A DNA stretch of 64,000 nucleotides from Notamacropus eugenii (GCF_028372415.1 NC_092874.1:339056151-339120150); one strand, 5' to 3'; positions 35,315 through 47,170 are shown, counted from the first letter of the stretch. Notes: generated by a model not told the origin, from the sequence alone. A program made the numbers and translations.

Positions 35315-35357
<43 letters not shown>
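35306..35357. repeat. (GT)n microsatellite
   Basis: GT array with one TA interruption, inside the purine-rich tail of HAL1 copy D. Copies A, C and E carry TG or CA arrays at a similar place. Confidence 0.96.
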
Positions 35358-35360
<3 letters not shown>

Positions 35361-35489
35361 GTACAATCTCTCCACCTACCCAAATACAGAGAAAGGTCTC
35401 AAGACTTACAAATATTTTCTTTCTATGTAGGAATATAAACAGTTCAGCTTTAGAAAGTCTTTTATGATTTCTCTTATCTATTTACCTTT

Positions 35490-36522
35490 TCAAGATTCTC
35501 TTGATTCTTGTGTTTGAAAGTCACATTTTCTATAGAGCTCTGGTCTTTTCAAGATGAATACTTGAAAATCCGCTGTATCATTGAATGACCATTTATTCCC
35601 TTGAAGTATTACACTCAGTTTTGTTGGGTAGATGATTCTTGGTTTTAGTCCCAGTTCCTTCGACTTGTGGAATATCCTATTCCAAACCCTTATATCCCTT
35701 AGTGTAGAAGCTGCCAGATCTTGTGTTATCCTGATTGTATTTCCACAGTACTCGAATTGTTTCTTTCTGGTTGCTTGCAGTATTTTCTCCTTAACCTTGG
35801 AACTCTGAAATTTGGCCACAATATTCTTAAGAGTTTCTCTTTTTGGATCTCTTTCAGGAGGTGATCAGTGGATTCTTCCAATATTGATTTTGCCCCGTGG
35901 TTCTAGAATATCAGGACAGTTTTCCTCGATAATTGCATGGAAGATAATGTCTAGGCTCTTATTTTGATCATGGCTTTCAGGTAGTCCCATAATTTTAAAA
36001 TTGTCTCTCCTGAATCTATTTTCCAGATCAGTTGTTTTTTCCAAAGAGATGTTTCACATTGTCTTCTATTTTTTCAAACTTTTGGTTTTGTTTTCTAACT
36101 AATTGGTTTATCTCATAGTCATTCATTTCCCTGAACTCAATTCTCTTTTTCATAGAACTATTTTGTTCAGTGAGCTTTTGACCCTTCTCCTCCATTTTGC
36201 TAATTCTGCTTTTTAATGCCTCCTTCTACTCATTGGCTTTTTGAACCTCTTTTTTCAATTGAGCTAGCCTCTTTTTAAAGGTATTATTTTCTTCAGTATT
36301 TTTTTGATTCTCCTTTAGCAAGCTGCTAACTCGCTTTTCAAGCTCTTTTATTGCCTGAGTCCAGTTTAAATTCACTTTGGAGGCCCTGGGGGTAGGGATT
36401 TTAACTTCCTGTGATGGCAAGCCTTGTTCTTCCTCATCTGAAAGGTTAGGAGGAGATACCTGTTCACCAAGAAAGTAACCTTCTATGATCTTATTTTTTC
36501 TCCTTTTTTGGGAATTTTCCAA
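35490..36522 (-). pseudogene. HAL1 copy D ORF1 remnant
   Basis: ORF1p-like RNA-binding protein gene. At the normal start the ATG is replaced by ATT (GGGAATTTTCC on the plus strand near 36509-36519, compare GGGCATTTTCC in copy A), so the start codon is lost. The N-terminal part (36226-36522; KNKIIEGYFLGEQVSPP) and the C-terminal domain (35490-35819; AKFQSSKVKEKILQATRKKQ and YPTKLSVILQG) are open, and the region between is frameshifted. Confidence 0.83.
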
Positions 36523-37124
36523 GCCAGTTACTTGACTTCTGAATCCTTTGTCAAAAGAGTAGACTCAGCTGCTTGCTTCCCCTGGGCTTTATGTGAGGGC
36601 AGGGCCATCACTCATGACTGGGGTTTAGATCAGCTGTTCCCTACTGCCAGAAGCTTTAAACTGAGCTGTCTGAACAATGGATTCAGGTTGCTTCCTGGGC
36701 CTCAGTAGCTCTGCTGCAGCTGCCTCTGCTGTTGCCTGGGGCTGTTGCTGGAGAAACCCTATTTCCTGTTGCCTAGCTGGGAAAGCTCTCCCTCACTGAC
36801 CTTTAGAGCTTTCTTTGTAGATTGTGGGTTGAGTTATCTGGGACTTTCCCTGCTAGGAACTTTGCCTGGAAGTCTGTTCAGGTCCTGTTCCTCTCAGTGC
36901 TGCATGATCAGGGCTGTGCTCCTCTCTGCTCAGTGTCTGGTGAGATAGACCTTTCCTTTCAGCCTTCCAGGTCACCTTTGGCTGGAAACCTTTTTTGCTC
37001 TATTGTTCTGTGGCTTCTGCTGCTCTAAACTTTGTTGAGAGTCATTTTATAGGCATTTTGCGGGCTGTGGGGGAAGTGCTAGAGTATATGAGTCTTTCAA
37101 CTCTGCCATCTTGACTCTGCCTCC
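36523..37124 (-). promoter_or_regulatory. HAL1 copy D 5' UTR
   Basis: L1/HAL1-type leader with a YY1-like AAGATGGC core (about 37106-37113). It is shorter and more diverged than those of copies A and E. Confidence 0.7.
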
Positions 37125-37718
37125 CAACTCTTTTTGTATTAGCAAAGAATTGGACATTGAGGGGGTGCTCACCGGTTGGGGAATGGTTGTACAGGTTGTG
37201 GTATATGAATGTAATGGAATACTAAGGATTATAAGAAATGACAAGCAGGTGGGTTTCTGAAGAACATGAAAAGACTTACATGAACTGATGTGAAGTAGAG
37301 TGAGCAGAACCATGGGAACATTGTACACATTAACTTTATGTAATGATCAACTATGATATACTTAGCTCTTTTTAGCCATGTAATATATCAAGACTGTTCC
37401 AAAGGACTCATGAGGGAAAATGTTAACTACATCCTGCAAAAGAAATGATGGAGTCTGAAAACAAATCAAAGTATACTGTTTTCACTTTCCCTATTTTTCA
37501 TGTGTTTTTTTTTCTATTTTGTCTGTTTCTTCTGTAACAAAATGACTAATATTGAAATGTTTTATGGGATTAAACATATACAAAGTACATCGAATTGCAT
37601 ACTGCTTTAAGGAGGGAGAAGATGAAAGAAAGGGAGAAAATTTGGAACTCGATTTTTTTTAAAGTGACTATTTAAACTTTTTACATACAACTGGAAAGAA
37701 CAAAATATTCTTTTTAAA
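37125..37718 (+). mobile_element. Internally deleted L1, right part
   Basis: Continues the L1 after HAL1 copy D: ORF2 end (GCAAAGAATTGGACATTGAG, 37143-37162), then an L1 3' UTR with CCAAAGGACTCATGAGGGAA (37397-37416), the G/A-rich GGAGGGAGAAG block and an A/T-rich end at about 37718. The copy starting at 37125 is the right TSD of HAL1 D. Confidence 0.82.
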
Positions 37719-39780
37719 AAGATGTCTATTAGTCATCTAATTGGAGATGTCTAAAATGTAGCTGGAGATGTGAGTCAGGAAGTCAAGAGAGGGATTAGGG
37801 CTAGATTAATGATTTTAAATGATATTCATCAGCATAAAGATGGTAGTTGAATCCATGTGAGCACATGAGTTCACCAAGTAAAATATAAAAAAAAAATATA
37901 GAGGACACATTAGAGGACAAATTAGAGAACAAATAGAAGAGGATACAGGACAGAACCCTAGCTAGTTGCCTCACAGGTATGAAGTTTTAGCAAAGGAGAT
38001 TGAGGAGTGTTTAGACAGAAGATGTTAAAACAGTGTTGCAGAGAGCAAGAAAAATATCAAAGAGAAAAGATGTCTTGACCATGTAAAAAGCATGAAGTCA
38101 AAAAGAATGAGAACTGAGGAAAAAAAAGAGTTATTAGGTTGGGAAATTAAGAGATCATTGTTAACTGAAGAGCATAGTTGCTTGTCAGAAGTCAGATTGT
38201 AGAGAGTGAAAAGAACAGAGAAAGGATAGGGAGTGCAGGCTTATATTGTAAACAGTCTTCTCAAGTTTAGCCACAAAAGAGAGGAGAGAAATAGGATCAT
38301 ATCTCGTGCTCATGGATAGGTCAGATAAGGGTTTTCTTCAATTATTTCCCTATTTATTTTTATGGATTGTGGAGACAGGGGCACATTTGTAGTTAGTAAG
38401 GAATCAGCCAGTAGGCCAGGAAAGAGAGAAAATAAATGCAAGAAGACAGGATATATTAGGATCACTTGTTTAGTGAGAGGGGTTTACCTTGATAAGGAGA
38501 AAGATCCTTCTTCATGTGAAATAGTTGGAGGACATAGTAGCAAGACGCATTTAGGTGATGCGAGATGAGGAGGAATGGAGAAGAGTGAGATCTTAAAAAA
38601 GACCTCTTTTTTTTAGAAAGTAAAATATGAGGCAAGAGTTGGGTGATGGAGCCATGAAAGGTTTGAATGGTAATAAAAAGGACTGGAAGATATACTGTGA
38701 TAAAAGGATTAGTTTGTTGACTAGAAAAGTATAAAAACATTGCCATGTTATGGTGTAAGCCCAGATGAAGTCAGGTAACATGAAATTTTAGTGGACCTAA
38801 TTACCATCATTTTGTTATTTTCTCCAGCTTCGTTCGGTGCTACATAGAATCAAAAGTAACAGATGATAGGAGTGATCTAGTACTGAAACCTGGCAGAACA
38901 AGATCATAAATATGATAAGATAATAAGGGATTCAATAGAGAACAGTTTAGAGATGAACTGGCTTAAAAGAGATCAAGATGGGTAAAGGGGGAGAGTGTAG
39001 CTCTCTCCTGCCTTTGTAGAAGGGGAATAATGCCCTTCCTTCGATTCCCAACATGGGAATTGAACATGGATGATGACTTGGGATAGAGGGCCTGGAAGTC
39101 AGGGTGTTAGTGGAGAGCAATTATTAGGACTTCAAATTAGAGGAACATATGAAATGACAACAAATTGCGATAAGATAAAAAATTTCAGAGTTCATGAACA
39201 CGGAAATGGCGAATTTTTATGTATGGCTGAGGATAGATATAGATGTAGGTCATGTAAAATGATTAAACTGAAGAACAATGCGGTTATGTTGCTTTAGGGC
39301 ATGTCAGTACATATCCTGAAGGTCTAAATATGACCGGGTAGGAGTAGGAGAGAACAGAAAGATTATGAGCCAGAAGCTGAATTTATTGAAGAATGAAGAA
39401 TGCCTGGGGGATAAGTAGACAACAGCTACCAGAATTTTGGTTGGGTGGCGGAGACGAATTAAGTGAACCTCAATGAAGAAGAGATCATTGAATGATGCTC
39501 ATAGAAGAAGAAGAAGGATGTCCAAGGGGAAGTCTATCATTTCCCCCTTGACAAATGCAAGTACATCCAATACTAGAAAGGGAAATTAAGGTGTGTGTGT
39601 CATCAGGAGAGGTCCCGATCTCAATGAAAGCCAGATGTAAATAGTGAGAAAGAAAAAAAATAAGATGAAAGCAGCTTTGGTATCTTTCTAGCAAGCATTC
39701 CTGAGATGAGTAGAAGGGATGTGCAGTTTTGGAGTGAAACACTGGTACTGGAGTTGAGGAGAATGTGAACATGGCATTAG
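37719..39780 (-). mobile_element. L2 LINE, part 2 (antisense)
   Basis: Continues the L2 from 33188. Antisense RT-core segments include CATCAGCATAAAGATGGTAG (37829-37848; the complement covers the YADD-type catalytic region, here degenerate), GACAGAACCCTAGCTAG, and later TATGTATGGCTGAGGATAGA (39219-39238). Very diverged. A 48-bp inverted-repeat arm lies at 39004-39051 within it. The right boundary is uncertain. Confidence 0.68.
39004..39051 (+). repeat. Inverted repeat, left arm (48 bp)
   Basis: Reverse complement of 39979-40026 with one mismatch (47/48). Core: CCTGCCTTTGTAGAAGGGG. Directly after it, 39054-39064 is a partial reverse complement of its own last bases (a small hairpin with an ACA loop). 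Confidence 0.92.
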
Positions 39781-39978
39781 GTAATGGGAGACAGAGAATG
39801 TAATTTGAATGAGGACACTGGAAATTCCAAATCGCTGCTATGGAGAGAGTATATCAAGGACAGAGTTGGGGAGATAGGGAGTTAATCATTGATGAATGAT
39901 TTCACAATGGCTTTCATTGTCATAGGGGTTTGGCTTTGTCTGGAATCTTCTTAGGCAGTTCAAGTGAGGAAATCGTTC

Positions 39979-40026
39979 TTGGGAATTGAAGGAAGGGCAT
40001 TATTCCCCTTCTACAAAGGCAGGAGA
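39979..40026 (-). repeat. Inverted repeat, right arm (48 bp)
   Basis: Partner of 39004-39051; core CCCCTTCTACAAAGGCAGG. The sequence between the arms is mostly L2, so these do not look like ends of a DNA transposon. Confidence 0.92.
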
Positions 40027-40149
40027 ATAGCCTGAAGATTTTTGGGGTGGCATTTATTGTCTTTTCTAGAAGGAAGAAGCTACATGATGCAATGGTATTT
40101 TGTCTCCACCAGAAGGAGGCATGAGACCAGAAACTATAAATTGACATTT

Positions 40150-40690
40150 TCTCCCATTTCTTCAAAGGCAAGATATTGGTCATGACCTCTCATCTAGCTT
40201 ATTTAAATGACCTACTAATTAATTTTTCTGCCTCGTGTCTTTCCCCACTCCATTTTCTTCTTCACATTATGGTCAGTCATTTTCCTTAAGTACAGATCTG
40301 GGGGTTTCACTTACTTCCTCAATAATCTCCATTAGCTACCTATTGCCCATTAGATCCAATATGAACTGCTTTGTTTGGCTTTTAGAAACTAACTTCAAGC
40401 TATCTTCCAAAACACACTGAGTATTCCTTGTTTTCCTACATATTGCAGTCCAGGCAAATTGACCTTTCCTGTATGATTCAGATAGTATGATACATTTCCC
40501 ATATTCATACCTTTGTAGTAAATGCCATTCATGCCTGGAAAGCACTCCCTAACTTCTCTATCAGAGTGTCACTATTTTCTTTAAAAATGCAATTCAAACT
40601 ATCCCCTACATGGAACTGTTTCAATTCTATTCAATTACTAATTCCATCCCTCCATGACATCCTTGTACTTGGCAATTAAAAAGAAATCTA
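40150..40690 (+). mobile_element. L2 3' end (sense)
   Basis: Shows the L2 order: AGTACAGATCTGGGGGTTTC (40290-40309), ATCTCCATTAGCTACCTATT (40326-40345), CCAGGCAAATTGACCTTTCC, GCCTGGAAAGCACTCCCTAA (40532-40551), then the 3' UTR. Opposite in orientation to the L2 at 32390-39780. Confidence 0.72.
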
Positions 40691-40696
40691 TGTTTC

Positions 40697-40766
<70 letters not shown>

Positions 40767-40791
40767 GTATCTGTCTGTCTGTCTGTCTGTC
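40697..40791. repeat. (ATCT)n-(GTCT)n microsatellite
   Basis: About 18 ATCT units, then GTCT units. Confidence 0.97.
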
Positions 40792-42160
40792 TTCCTTCTC
40801 TTTTGTTGTAGCAGTCTTCTTGGGGCTCATTCAAGCAACTTGTATTAATATAGACAAACAAGAATCCCAAAGGGATGCTGCTACTTTAAGTTTCTAGGGT
40901 TCATTCTATGAGTGGATATTCTTTTAAAAATCACCTCAAAAGCTCCCAAAAGGATGTTTTCCCTTAATAATCAACAAATATACAGGTCAACGACTTTAGT
41001 AAAGACATTTACTTCAATGATTTAACAAGAAGACTAGTTGCAAATCATTTAATCCAACATGCTGGGGCTCATTATCCTTTCATTATCCTGAGAATACAAA
41101 GGGTGGAGGTAGGGAAGATGGAGAATGTACATGTAGTAAAAATGGTAGTAAGGTACAAGTGCAGGGAATAGAGAATACAAAGACAATTCATCACTCAAGA
41201 AGTACAAAGCCTTCATATGCTTTCTCTGTCAAGTAAATAAGCTGGATATTCATTGGTGGGCTTGTCATCAGTGACCAATAAGTCTACCCAGGCAAGCTGA
41301 TTTCTTATGAGATGCAGTCTCACCGAGTCAGCTCGTTTTACCATTGGGCTTGATCAAGTAGGTCATTTGGCAGCCATTATTACCTGCTCACCAGTGTTCT
41401 GCTGCACTGGCCTGAGCAGACTTCTGTGCTAATGGGCAATGGCTATCAGATTATAAGACAAGGCATTCTATGACTTGTTTGTGATAGCCAGTTTAGGGCA
41501 GGCAGTTCATTTTGCCATTAGGTTCTTCTTATCTCTACTGGATTAACCAATCTATTAAATTTGATCGTTGATGGAAGGCTATAATCCTTTCCTACCTCAG
41601 CCTCTTGTTTGGCTGAGTGATTTTGTGCCTTATTCAGATAGAGTACTACTGTGCTTCTTTAAATAAGGCAACAACATTTAGTTTGATATATGAGTTGACA
41701 TATCTCAACTTGCACATTAAAATTAGAAAGAAGTCCTGCTTCTATTTTTCCTTCAAACTTTCCCCATAAAGTAAGCTAAAGCTTTCCATATGTAAGCATA
41801 ATGGGAGTTTCATGCATGCCTCAGATCACTTAGATGACTTCAGACTTCTGGAAGTTGATGGGCACCTGCTTCTGGAAGGCTGGAGGACCAGAATAAATAA
41901 GTGTAAAAGTTATTTGTTTGTCTATTATGTGGTTGGGCATAGCCTTTTTCCACATTTTTCCACATAGCCAGAACTATTAGGTTCTTTATAATAGCCTAAC
42001 TCAGCACGGCAAGGGCTTTTTGCTCTGTTCCCATCTGAGAGTGAAAATCATGGTTGCTCACAATCAGTGGGGCTATGCAGTAAGAGCAGAGAACTCCAGG
42101 GCCCATTTTTTCCTCTCCTACCCACCAGATACCATTTGATGCTGAGGATTGGGCTATCTT
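40792..42160. other. No feature recognised
   Basis: About 1.4 kb of non-repetitive sequence. No ORF or known repeat supported. Confidence 0.4.
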
Positions 42161-42195
42161 TGGTCCTTCCTTCCTTCTTCCTTCTTCCTTTCTTC

Positions 42196-42281
<86 letters not shown>
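42161..42281. repeat. (TTCC)n then (CT)n microsatellite
   Basis: CTTC-rich lead-in followed by about 41 uninterrupted CT units (42199-42281). Confidence 0.97.
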
Positions 42282-42284
<3 letters not shown>

Positions 42285-42888
42285 TTTTTTGTCCTATTCT
42301 AGGTTTGTGAAGTATGTTAAATTCTCAGATGTGGCTAAGAGCATCAAGCAGAGGGCCATAGGATCAAAAGTAAGCTGTGAGTTTAATACTATCCAAGAAT
42401 CTCAAAAAGACCAATATGGTTAAGGGGGACTGATAGGGATACGAGCCTCATTTTGAATATGACAGAAGAGAAACCCTTTCACATTGGAAATAAGAGTCCT
42501 ATTCCTAGCCTTGCTCAGCAACTGGTGTATCTAAGGAACATGATTACAGGAGAATTCTGTGTCACTGAGGTATGTAGTTCAAATCTTTAGTTCCCACTGC
42601 CTTTGGTGAAGGTAGGAAGTCGTAGTCATGAAAGTATGGCCGTATTACCAGCCCTGGTCACTTATGTTGTTCTAGTAAGGAAGGAATTTTATATCACTGA
42701 GAGTCAGTGTTCCAGCCTTTGCTTTCTCTGTGAAGACAGAGAGTTGCAATAAAATTACTTCCCTTACTCTGTCCACAAAGGTACAGCCTACAAGAAATAC
42801 TCGCACATCCTCATATTTAGTTAATGGCTCATAGGGTAAGGGAGGTATTGGTGGTTCAAACTTGACTCATTACCTATCCTGTTGGGTT
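42282..42888. other. No feature recognised
   Basis: Non-repetitive sequence. Confidence 0.4.
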
Positions 42889-43110
42889 GGTTAAATTCTG
42901 ACAGGAAAATATAACTCCAAAAGCTGTCTTGCAGGAGGCTTTATTAGAGGAAACTTTATTAGAAGTGCATTGATACCACCACCACCAGAGATTAGGGCGA
43001 TGTAAACGAGGTCTATTGTTCAGCAGCAAAAGAGGAAAACTTATAAAATGGAATAGAAAAAAGGAGAAAGAAGGAATATGTGGAGGTGGGGAGTCAGGTT
43101 TCCACTGAGA
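42889..43110 (-). mobile_element. Possible LTR fragment
   Basis: On the minus strand there is a TATAAG box (about 43035-43045), then two AATAAA-type signals (near 42938-42962), then a pyrimidine-richer end at TGTTGGG (42889 on the plus strand begins TG). This order fits the R-U5 part of an LTR, but no second end or target duplication was found. Confidence 0.25.
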
Positions 43111-43142
43111 GTATCCCAATATGCTCATCAGTTTTCAAATCT

Positions 43143-43240
43143 TTATCATTCTCTTTCCTCCCTCTCTTTCTCCCTCCCTTCCTTCCTTCGTTCCTTCCTC
43201 CCTTCCTTCTGTCCTTCTTTTCTTCCCTTCTTTTCCCCTG
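43143..43240. repeat. (CCTT)n/(CTTC)n pyrimidine repeat
   Basis: Imperfect CCTT, CCTC and CTTC units. The short ORF across it is low complexity. Confidence 0.85.
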
Positions 43241-44100
43241 ATTAGACTATTCTTGACAGTCTTGGCTCTATTTAAAAAAGGAAAGAGAAAATTACAGAGT
43301 GAAGGTATCTATGAAGCTACTTGGAAGAACAGGCGCTGGGAAATAGACTCGACAAAAATTAAAGCATTTAAGTGGGTCAATCAGAAAATTACAGAGTAGG
43401 GGACAAGAATGCAAGAGCCTTTCTTGTTTTTTACCAAGGTAAAGCCCACAAATTGGTTGTTAAAATAACAGAGGGAAGTAGAACTTTTAGTCGTTCCAGC
43501 TTCAGACTAAATGTAATGGTGGGGATGGGGAAGGTAGAACTGGTTCGGGGTAGGAGGAGACATCTGATTAATCAAATCACTTTATCATTTTATTGTCATA
43601 TCCTCTTATGAAATGCAGACTGAAAAAAGGAGAAATTATTTCACTGCCCTGTCTCTGGTCCTACAGAAACTTCCACGGACATCTTTCCTGATTCTTTATC
43701 TCTATTCTTTTCTACTTAGGTAGAAACACTCTCACCACTCCCAATCCCCTTTGATATAGCTCAATATATAGGTATTCAGTTAGTGAAATCAGCCCTCCTG
43801 GAGGGTATAATCTTTCAGCAAGTATTTTCTATTTACTTCCCTCACTTATATAGTATAGAGGAGATAAGAGTCCAGGAAGAAAAAAGCAGACCAAGACAAT
43901 CTGTTCTTTTCAGACTGTTAATTTCAGGCAACATTGCTGAAGAAGCAGTGAAGCCCTATAATAGCTAAAACCTGTAAGGATAACTTCTCATAAAACAAAA
44001 TATGATAGAATATTACATCATTCTATTGTATCCTGTTACATCATTGCAGATTCTGCTGCTTTCTCTTCCATTAGTTCTGAGTACCAATGACCACAATGAC
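43241..44100. other. No feature recognised
   Basis: Non-repetitive sequence. Several 60-90 codon ORFs overlap without any recognisable protein feature. Confidence 0.4.
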
Positions 44101-44104
44101 AAAA

Positions 44105-44235
44105 AGATTGATTCAAATTAATTTGAGCAGTATTTATTAAGCACCTTTTAGGCTCAAGGTCCTGTCCTAGGTGTTAAGAATGCAAAAAACTAAACTGAAA
44201 CATTCCTTGGCCCCAAGTAGTTCACAACCTACTGG
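44105..44235 (+). repeat. Old interspersed repeat fragment
   Basis: GAGCAGTATTTATTAAGCAC (44124-44143), CCTAGGTGTTAAGAATGC and CCTTGGCCCCAAGTAGTTCA have the same module order as at 13165-13257. Family not named. Confidence 0.5.
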
Positions 44236-45050
44236 CAAGATGTCAGTTATATAATGCTATATATACATTCTTCAAAATCATCATGTTAAGCAAAATGATC
44301 CAATAAATACCACAAGGCTTATGGGAAAAATAAGGGTAGGAACAAAATGTTGAAATATTTCTTCAGTGATGCACGTAAAAAACAAAAACATAACCTAATA
44401 AAAATAGCAACACACTTCTATACACGTTAAATCATTAAGAAATACTATCATAAATGGTGATGAACTCCATGACCTTGGACTGTCCCTCTTGACCTATGCC
44501 CTAGTTCCTATTGTCCTCACTTAACAAAGTCTCCACAAGTTGGGCAGACCAATACCCCAGGGGATTGCAACTCTAGGACTCAAGGACAGAAGTCATGGTA
44601 GAATATAGGGGACAGGGGTTAGGGATCAATGATCTTCCCATATTTTGTACTGTACCAGAAGATATATATCTTTTCTTAAAGAAGAGAGCATTGGAAAGGT
44701 TGAAACTTTTGGATTATTGTGAAATGGTACAGTTTTCTGCATTCTTGCTCTTTCTGAAGGAAGAAATTTCTATTTTCAAAGTAATTAATATAGTAAAACT
44801 GACTGTATGTAGTGACATCCTGAACGATTGGCTTTATCTAGGAGATGGTGGTACAGGTAAGCCATGAAGCAAATTCCAGATTCAAAAAGTGGAAATGAAA
44901 AGGAAGAGGATCATTCCACAAGGAAGACAAGGTGTTCTCCAACACCTTCCTAGGACATATTTCGGCTTTGGTGACATTTTCACTAGCAACAATAGAAACA
45001 ATAACAATAATCACAAAACACCATTTCTTTGCATTGTGCTCCAGCCAATG
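44236..45050. other. No feature recognised
   Basis: Non-repetitive AT-rich sequence. Confidence 0.4.
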
Positions 45051-45054
45051 AAAA

Positions 45055-45290
45055 AACATTTTTTCTTTTTATTATTAATTTATTTTTTTCCAGTTTTCTA
45101 CAATCACTTCCATAAGTCTTGTATTTTCTCCCCTTCCCTCAAGAAAATGTCATGCAATCTTATATGGGTTCTATAATACATTCTTATTAACCACATTTTC
45201 ACATTAGTCATGTAGCATAGAAGAATTAAAATGAATGGAATTCACCATGAGGAAAACTCAAAGCAAAACAAAACAAAACATGTAAAACAA
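45055..45290 (-). mobile_element. L1 3' UTR (antisense)
   Basis: The minus strand matches the 3' UTR of the L1 at 23082-30028, for example TTCATTTTAATTCTTCTAT, then ATGACTAATGTGAAAATG and a G/A-rich block. It begins with an A-rich tail (45057-45085 in antisense). A long TA array adjoins its internal side. Confidence 0.7.
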
Positions 45291-45313
45291 AATATATATA
45301 CATATATATATGC

Positions 45314-45318
<5 letters not shown>

Positions 45319-45399
<81 letters not shown>
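45319..45399. repeat. (TA)40 microsatellite
   Basis: 81 bp of uninterrupted TA, with further imperfect TA units to its left from about 45290. Confidence 0.98.
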
Positions 45400-45406
<7 letters not shown>

Positions 45407-46970
45407 GGGATTTTATAGTGTTGTGTAGAAAGTGTTCCCAATAATACTCTAGTCAAATTAACATATTATAGTTAGCTCAGAAAATGGTCAAATCAATCAA
45501 AATCCAAAAGGATGAATCAAAGAACTTCACAATTCAGGTAACTGGTAGTTGTTTTGGCTACATACTGGCAAAAAATAAAGTTTAAGTGTACTTTTCACTC
45601 AGGTATTTGTATTTAGAAGGCAGCTCCACAGAGCCTAAAGGTAAATGTCACTCTTATCAAGAAATTGTGTTAAAACAAATATGTAATTTAATCATTTTTT
45701 AAAATAAAAGTAAATCATAGCAACTCTTATGGAGCTATCAGAACAAATTGCAAATATTTTATAATGTTATTTTTTAAAGCATACATTAGTTGCTAGATAG
45801 AAGCAATTAGACTTTTCACATGAATGACATCATTCAATTTGAAAATATTGCATTCATATGAATAAAAAGATGATTGGAAGCATTTAGAATATCAGCCAAT
45901 GAAAACAACACATTTTATTGAGTTTCCATTAAATGTAAAGTCATATATTTAAAAGGGACTATGAAGAGAAGCAGGTTAAAAGTCCCCTGTGTTATGTAAA
46001 CATTTAATCTGATTGCAAAGAAACTGTCAGAAAAAGAGATAATAATTGTTATAATGATTGAAAAATGAATGCAGATTGTGTAGTACAAAATGTTTGCACA
46101 GATACTGAGGGGATAAAGATTGTTTGAAATGACTGGTCACAAGAAGTTCAAGAAAAGATAACTTTGAGCTAATTTTTTTAAAGGATTCAGACACTGATGA
46201 ACTGAAAAGAGGAGAGTAGGCATTGTTAATTGAGGTAGAGTTAATTTCAAATAAAATACAATATTCCATCCATTTAGAAGGAATATGTGATTAGATTAGT
46301 GCTTCTATTTTAAGGATTTTATACATTTTAGAAATGTATAATTGAGAAATACAATTTCAAATATCTGTTGCATTGCTTGCTGGAAGCAAATGACAGAGAT
46401 ACCCACCCTAAATGTTTAAGACATCTACTGAATTGAGTTGGCACATAGCAATAGGATTCCCTAAAAAGGCCAGGCACTTTAAGAAAGATTAGCTATTATC
46501 ATTCAGTGTCCTTCGTTTCATAGATTTCACTGGGCTCTAAATAGAGGACTCATTCACAGAAGAAAACCTTTATATATGCTTTGAAAGGAGACATTAGAAT
46601 GCTTTGCACACTTTCCCCCTTTTCCAGTGGAATCCACGTCCCCAATCCATTTCCTCAGCAATTAATGAAGTCCTGGAAAGGTTTTATTTTCCTCTGTTCT
46701 CACCAGCCATCATCTTCTTATCTGAATATATTTTCATCTGAAAATGTGATAGTAGTATATCTCCTAGTAGGAGATTTGTGGAAGTTATTGTGTTTGAAAA
46801 TTTAAGTTCTGTCAGCTTTCCTCTGTGGCAACTTTAAAAAAAGTAATTATCTTAATCAGCACAGCAAGAAACAAAAGAACCCACTCCCCCAAAAATTCTC
46901 CCAGAGACTTTTCAAAGTTTACTCTTTTATAATGAATGAGAAGTATGAAACATTTAAACATTAAGGAACA
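45400..46970. other. Repeat-poor AT-rich block
   Basis: About 1.6 kb without recognised repeats or ORFs. It could hold conserved non-coding sequence, but this cannot be shown from one genome. Confidence 0.4.
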
Positions 46971-46972
46971 TA

Positions 46973-46995
46973 CACACACACACACACACACACAC
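46973..46995. repeat. (CA)n microsatellite
   Basis: Short CA array. Confidence 0.95.
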
Positions 46996-46999
46996 TAAT

Positions 47000-47170
47000 T
47001 TAAATGTCTTCTCATTTTTTAAATGTCTTCTTACTTTTCCCAAGTACGTGTAAAATATTTTAACATCTTTCTTTTAAATTTCAAGTTCCAAATTTTCTTT
47101 TCTTCCCTCTTCTCAACCCTCACTGAGGAGGAAATATAGGTTACTCAAGTACACTCATAAAATGCATCTC
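47000..47170 (-). mobile_element. L1 3' terminal fragment (antisense)
   Basis: AAGTTCCAAATTTTCTTTTC (47083-47102), then CCCTCACTGAGGAGGAAATA (47117-47136), is the antisense of an L1 3' UTR end, as at 7880-7925 in sense. Confidence 0.6.

Larger units (their letters stand above)
33538..37124 (-). mobile_element. HAL1 copy D with extended 3' module
   Basis: 3587 bp on the minus strand: L1-type 5' end (GAGTCAAGATGGCAGAG, near 37104-37120), 5' UTR to about 36523, broken ORF1 (36522-35490), purine-rich region (about 35480-34506) and an additional roughly 970-bp module (34505-33538) not present in copies A or C but shared with copy E. It is bounded by an 11-bp exact duplication. It lacks ORF2 and is inserted in an L1 3' region. 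Confidence 0.88.

Noticed and set aside
34583..35467. Plus-strand ORFs of up to 166 codons rich in P, S, F and L
   Set aside because: They read the pyrimidine-rich antisense of the HAL1 D tail. The equivalent ORFs occur in copies A, C and E.
39004..40026. DNA transposon with 48-bp terminal inverted repeats
   Set aside because: The interior reads largely as antisense L2 and no target duplication flanks the arms; kept only as an inverted-repeat finding.
43121..44867. Several 60-92 codon ORFs in non-repetitive sequence
   Set aside because: Lengths expected by chance in AT-rich DNA; no motifs, no splice-site or codon pattern supporting exons.
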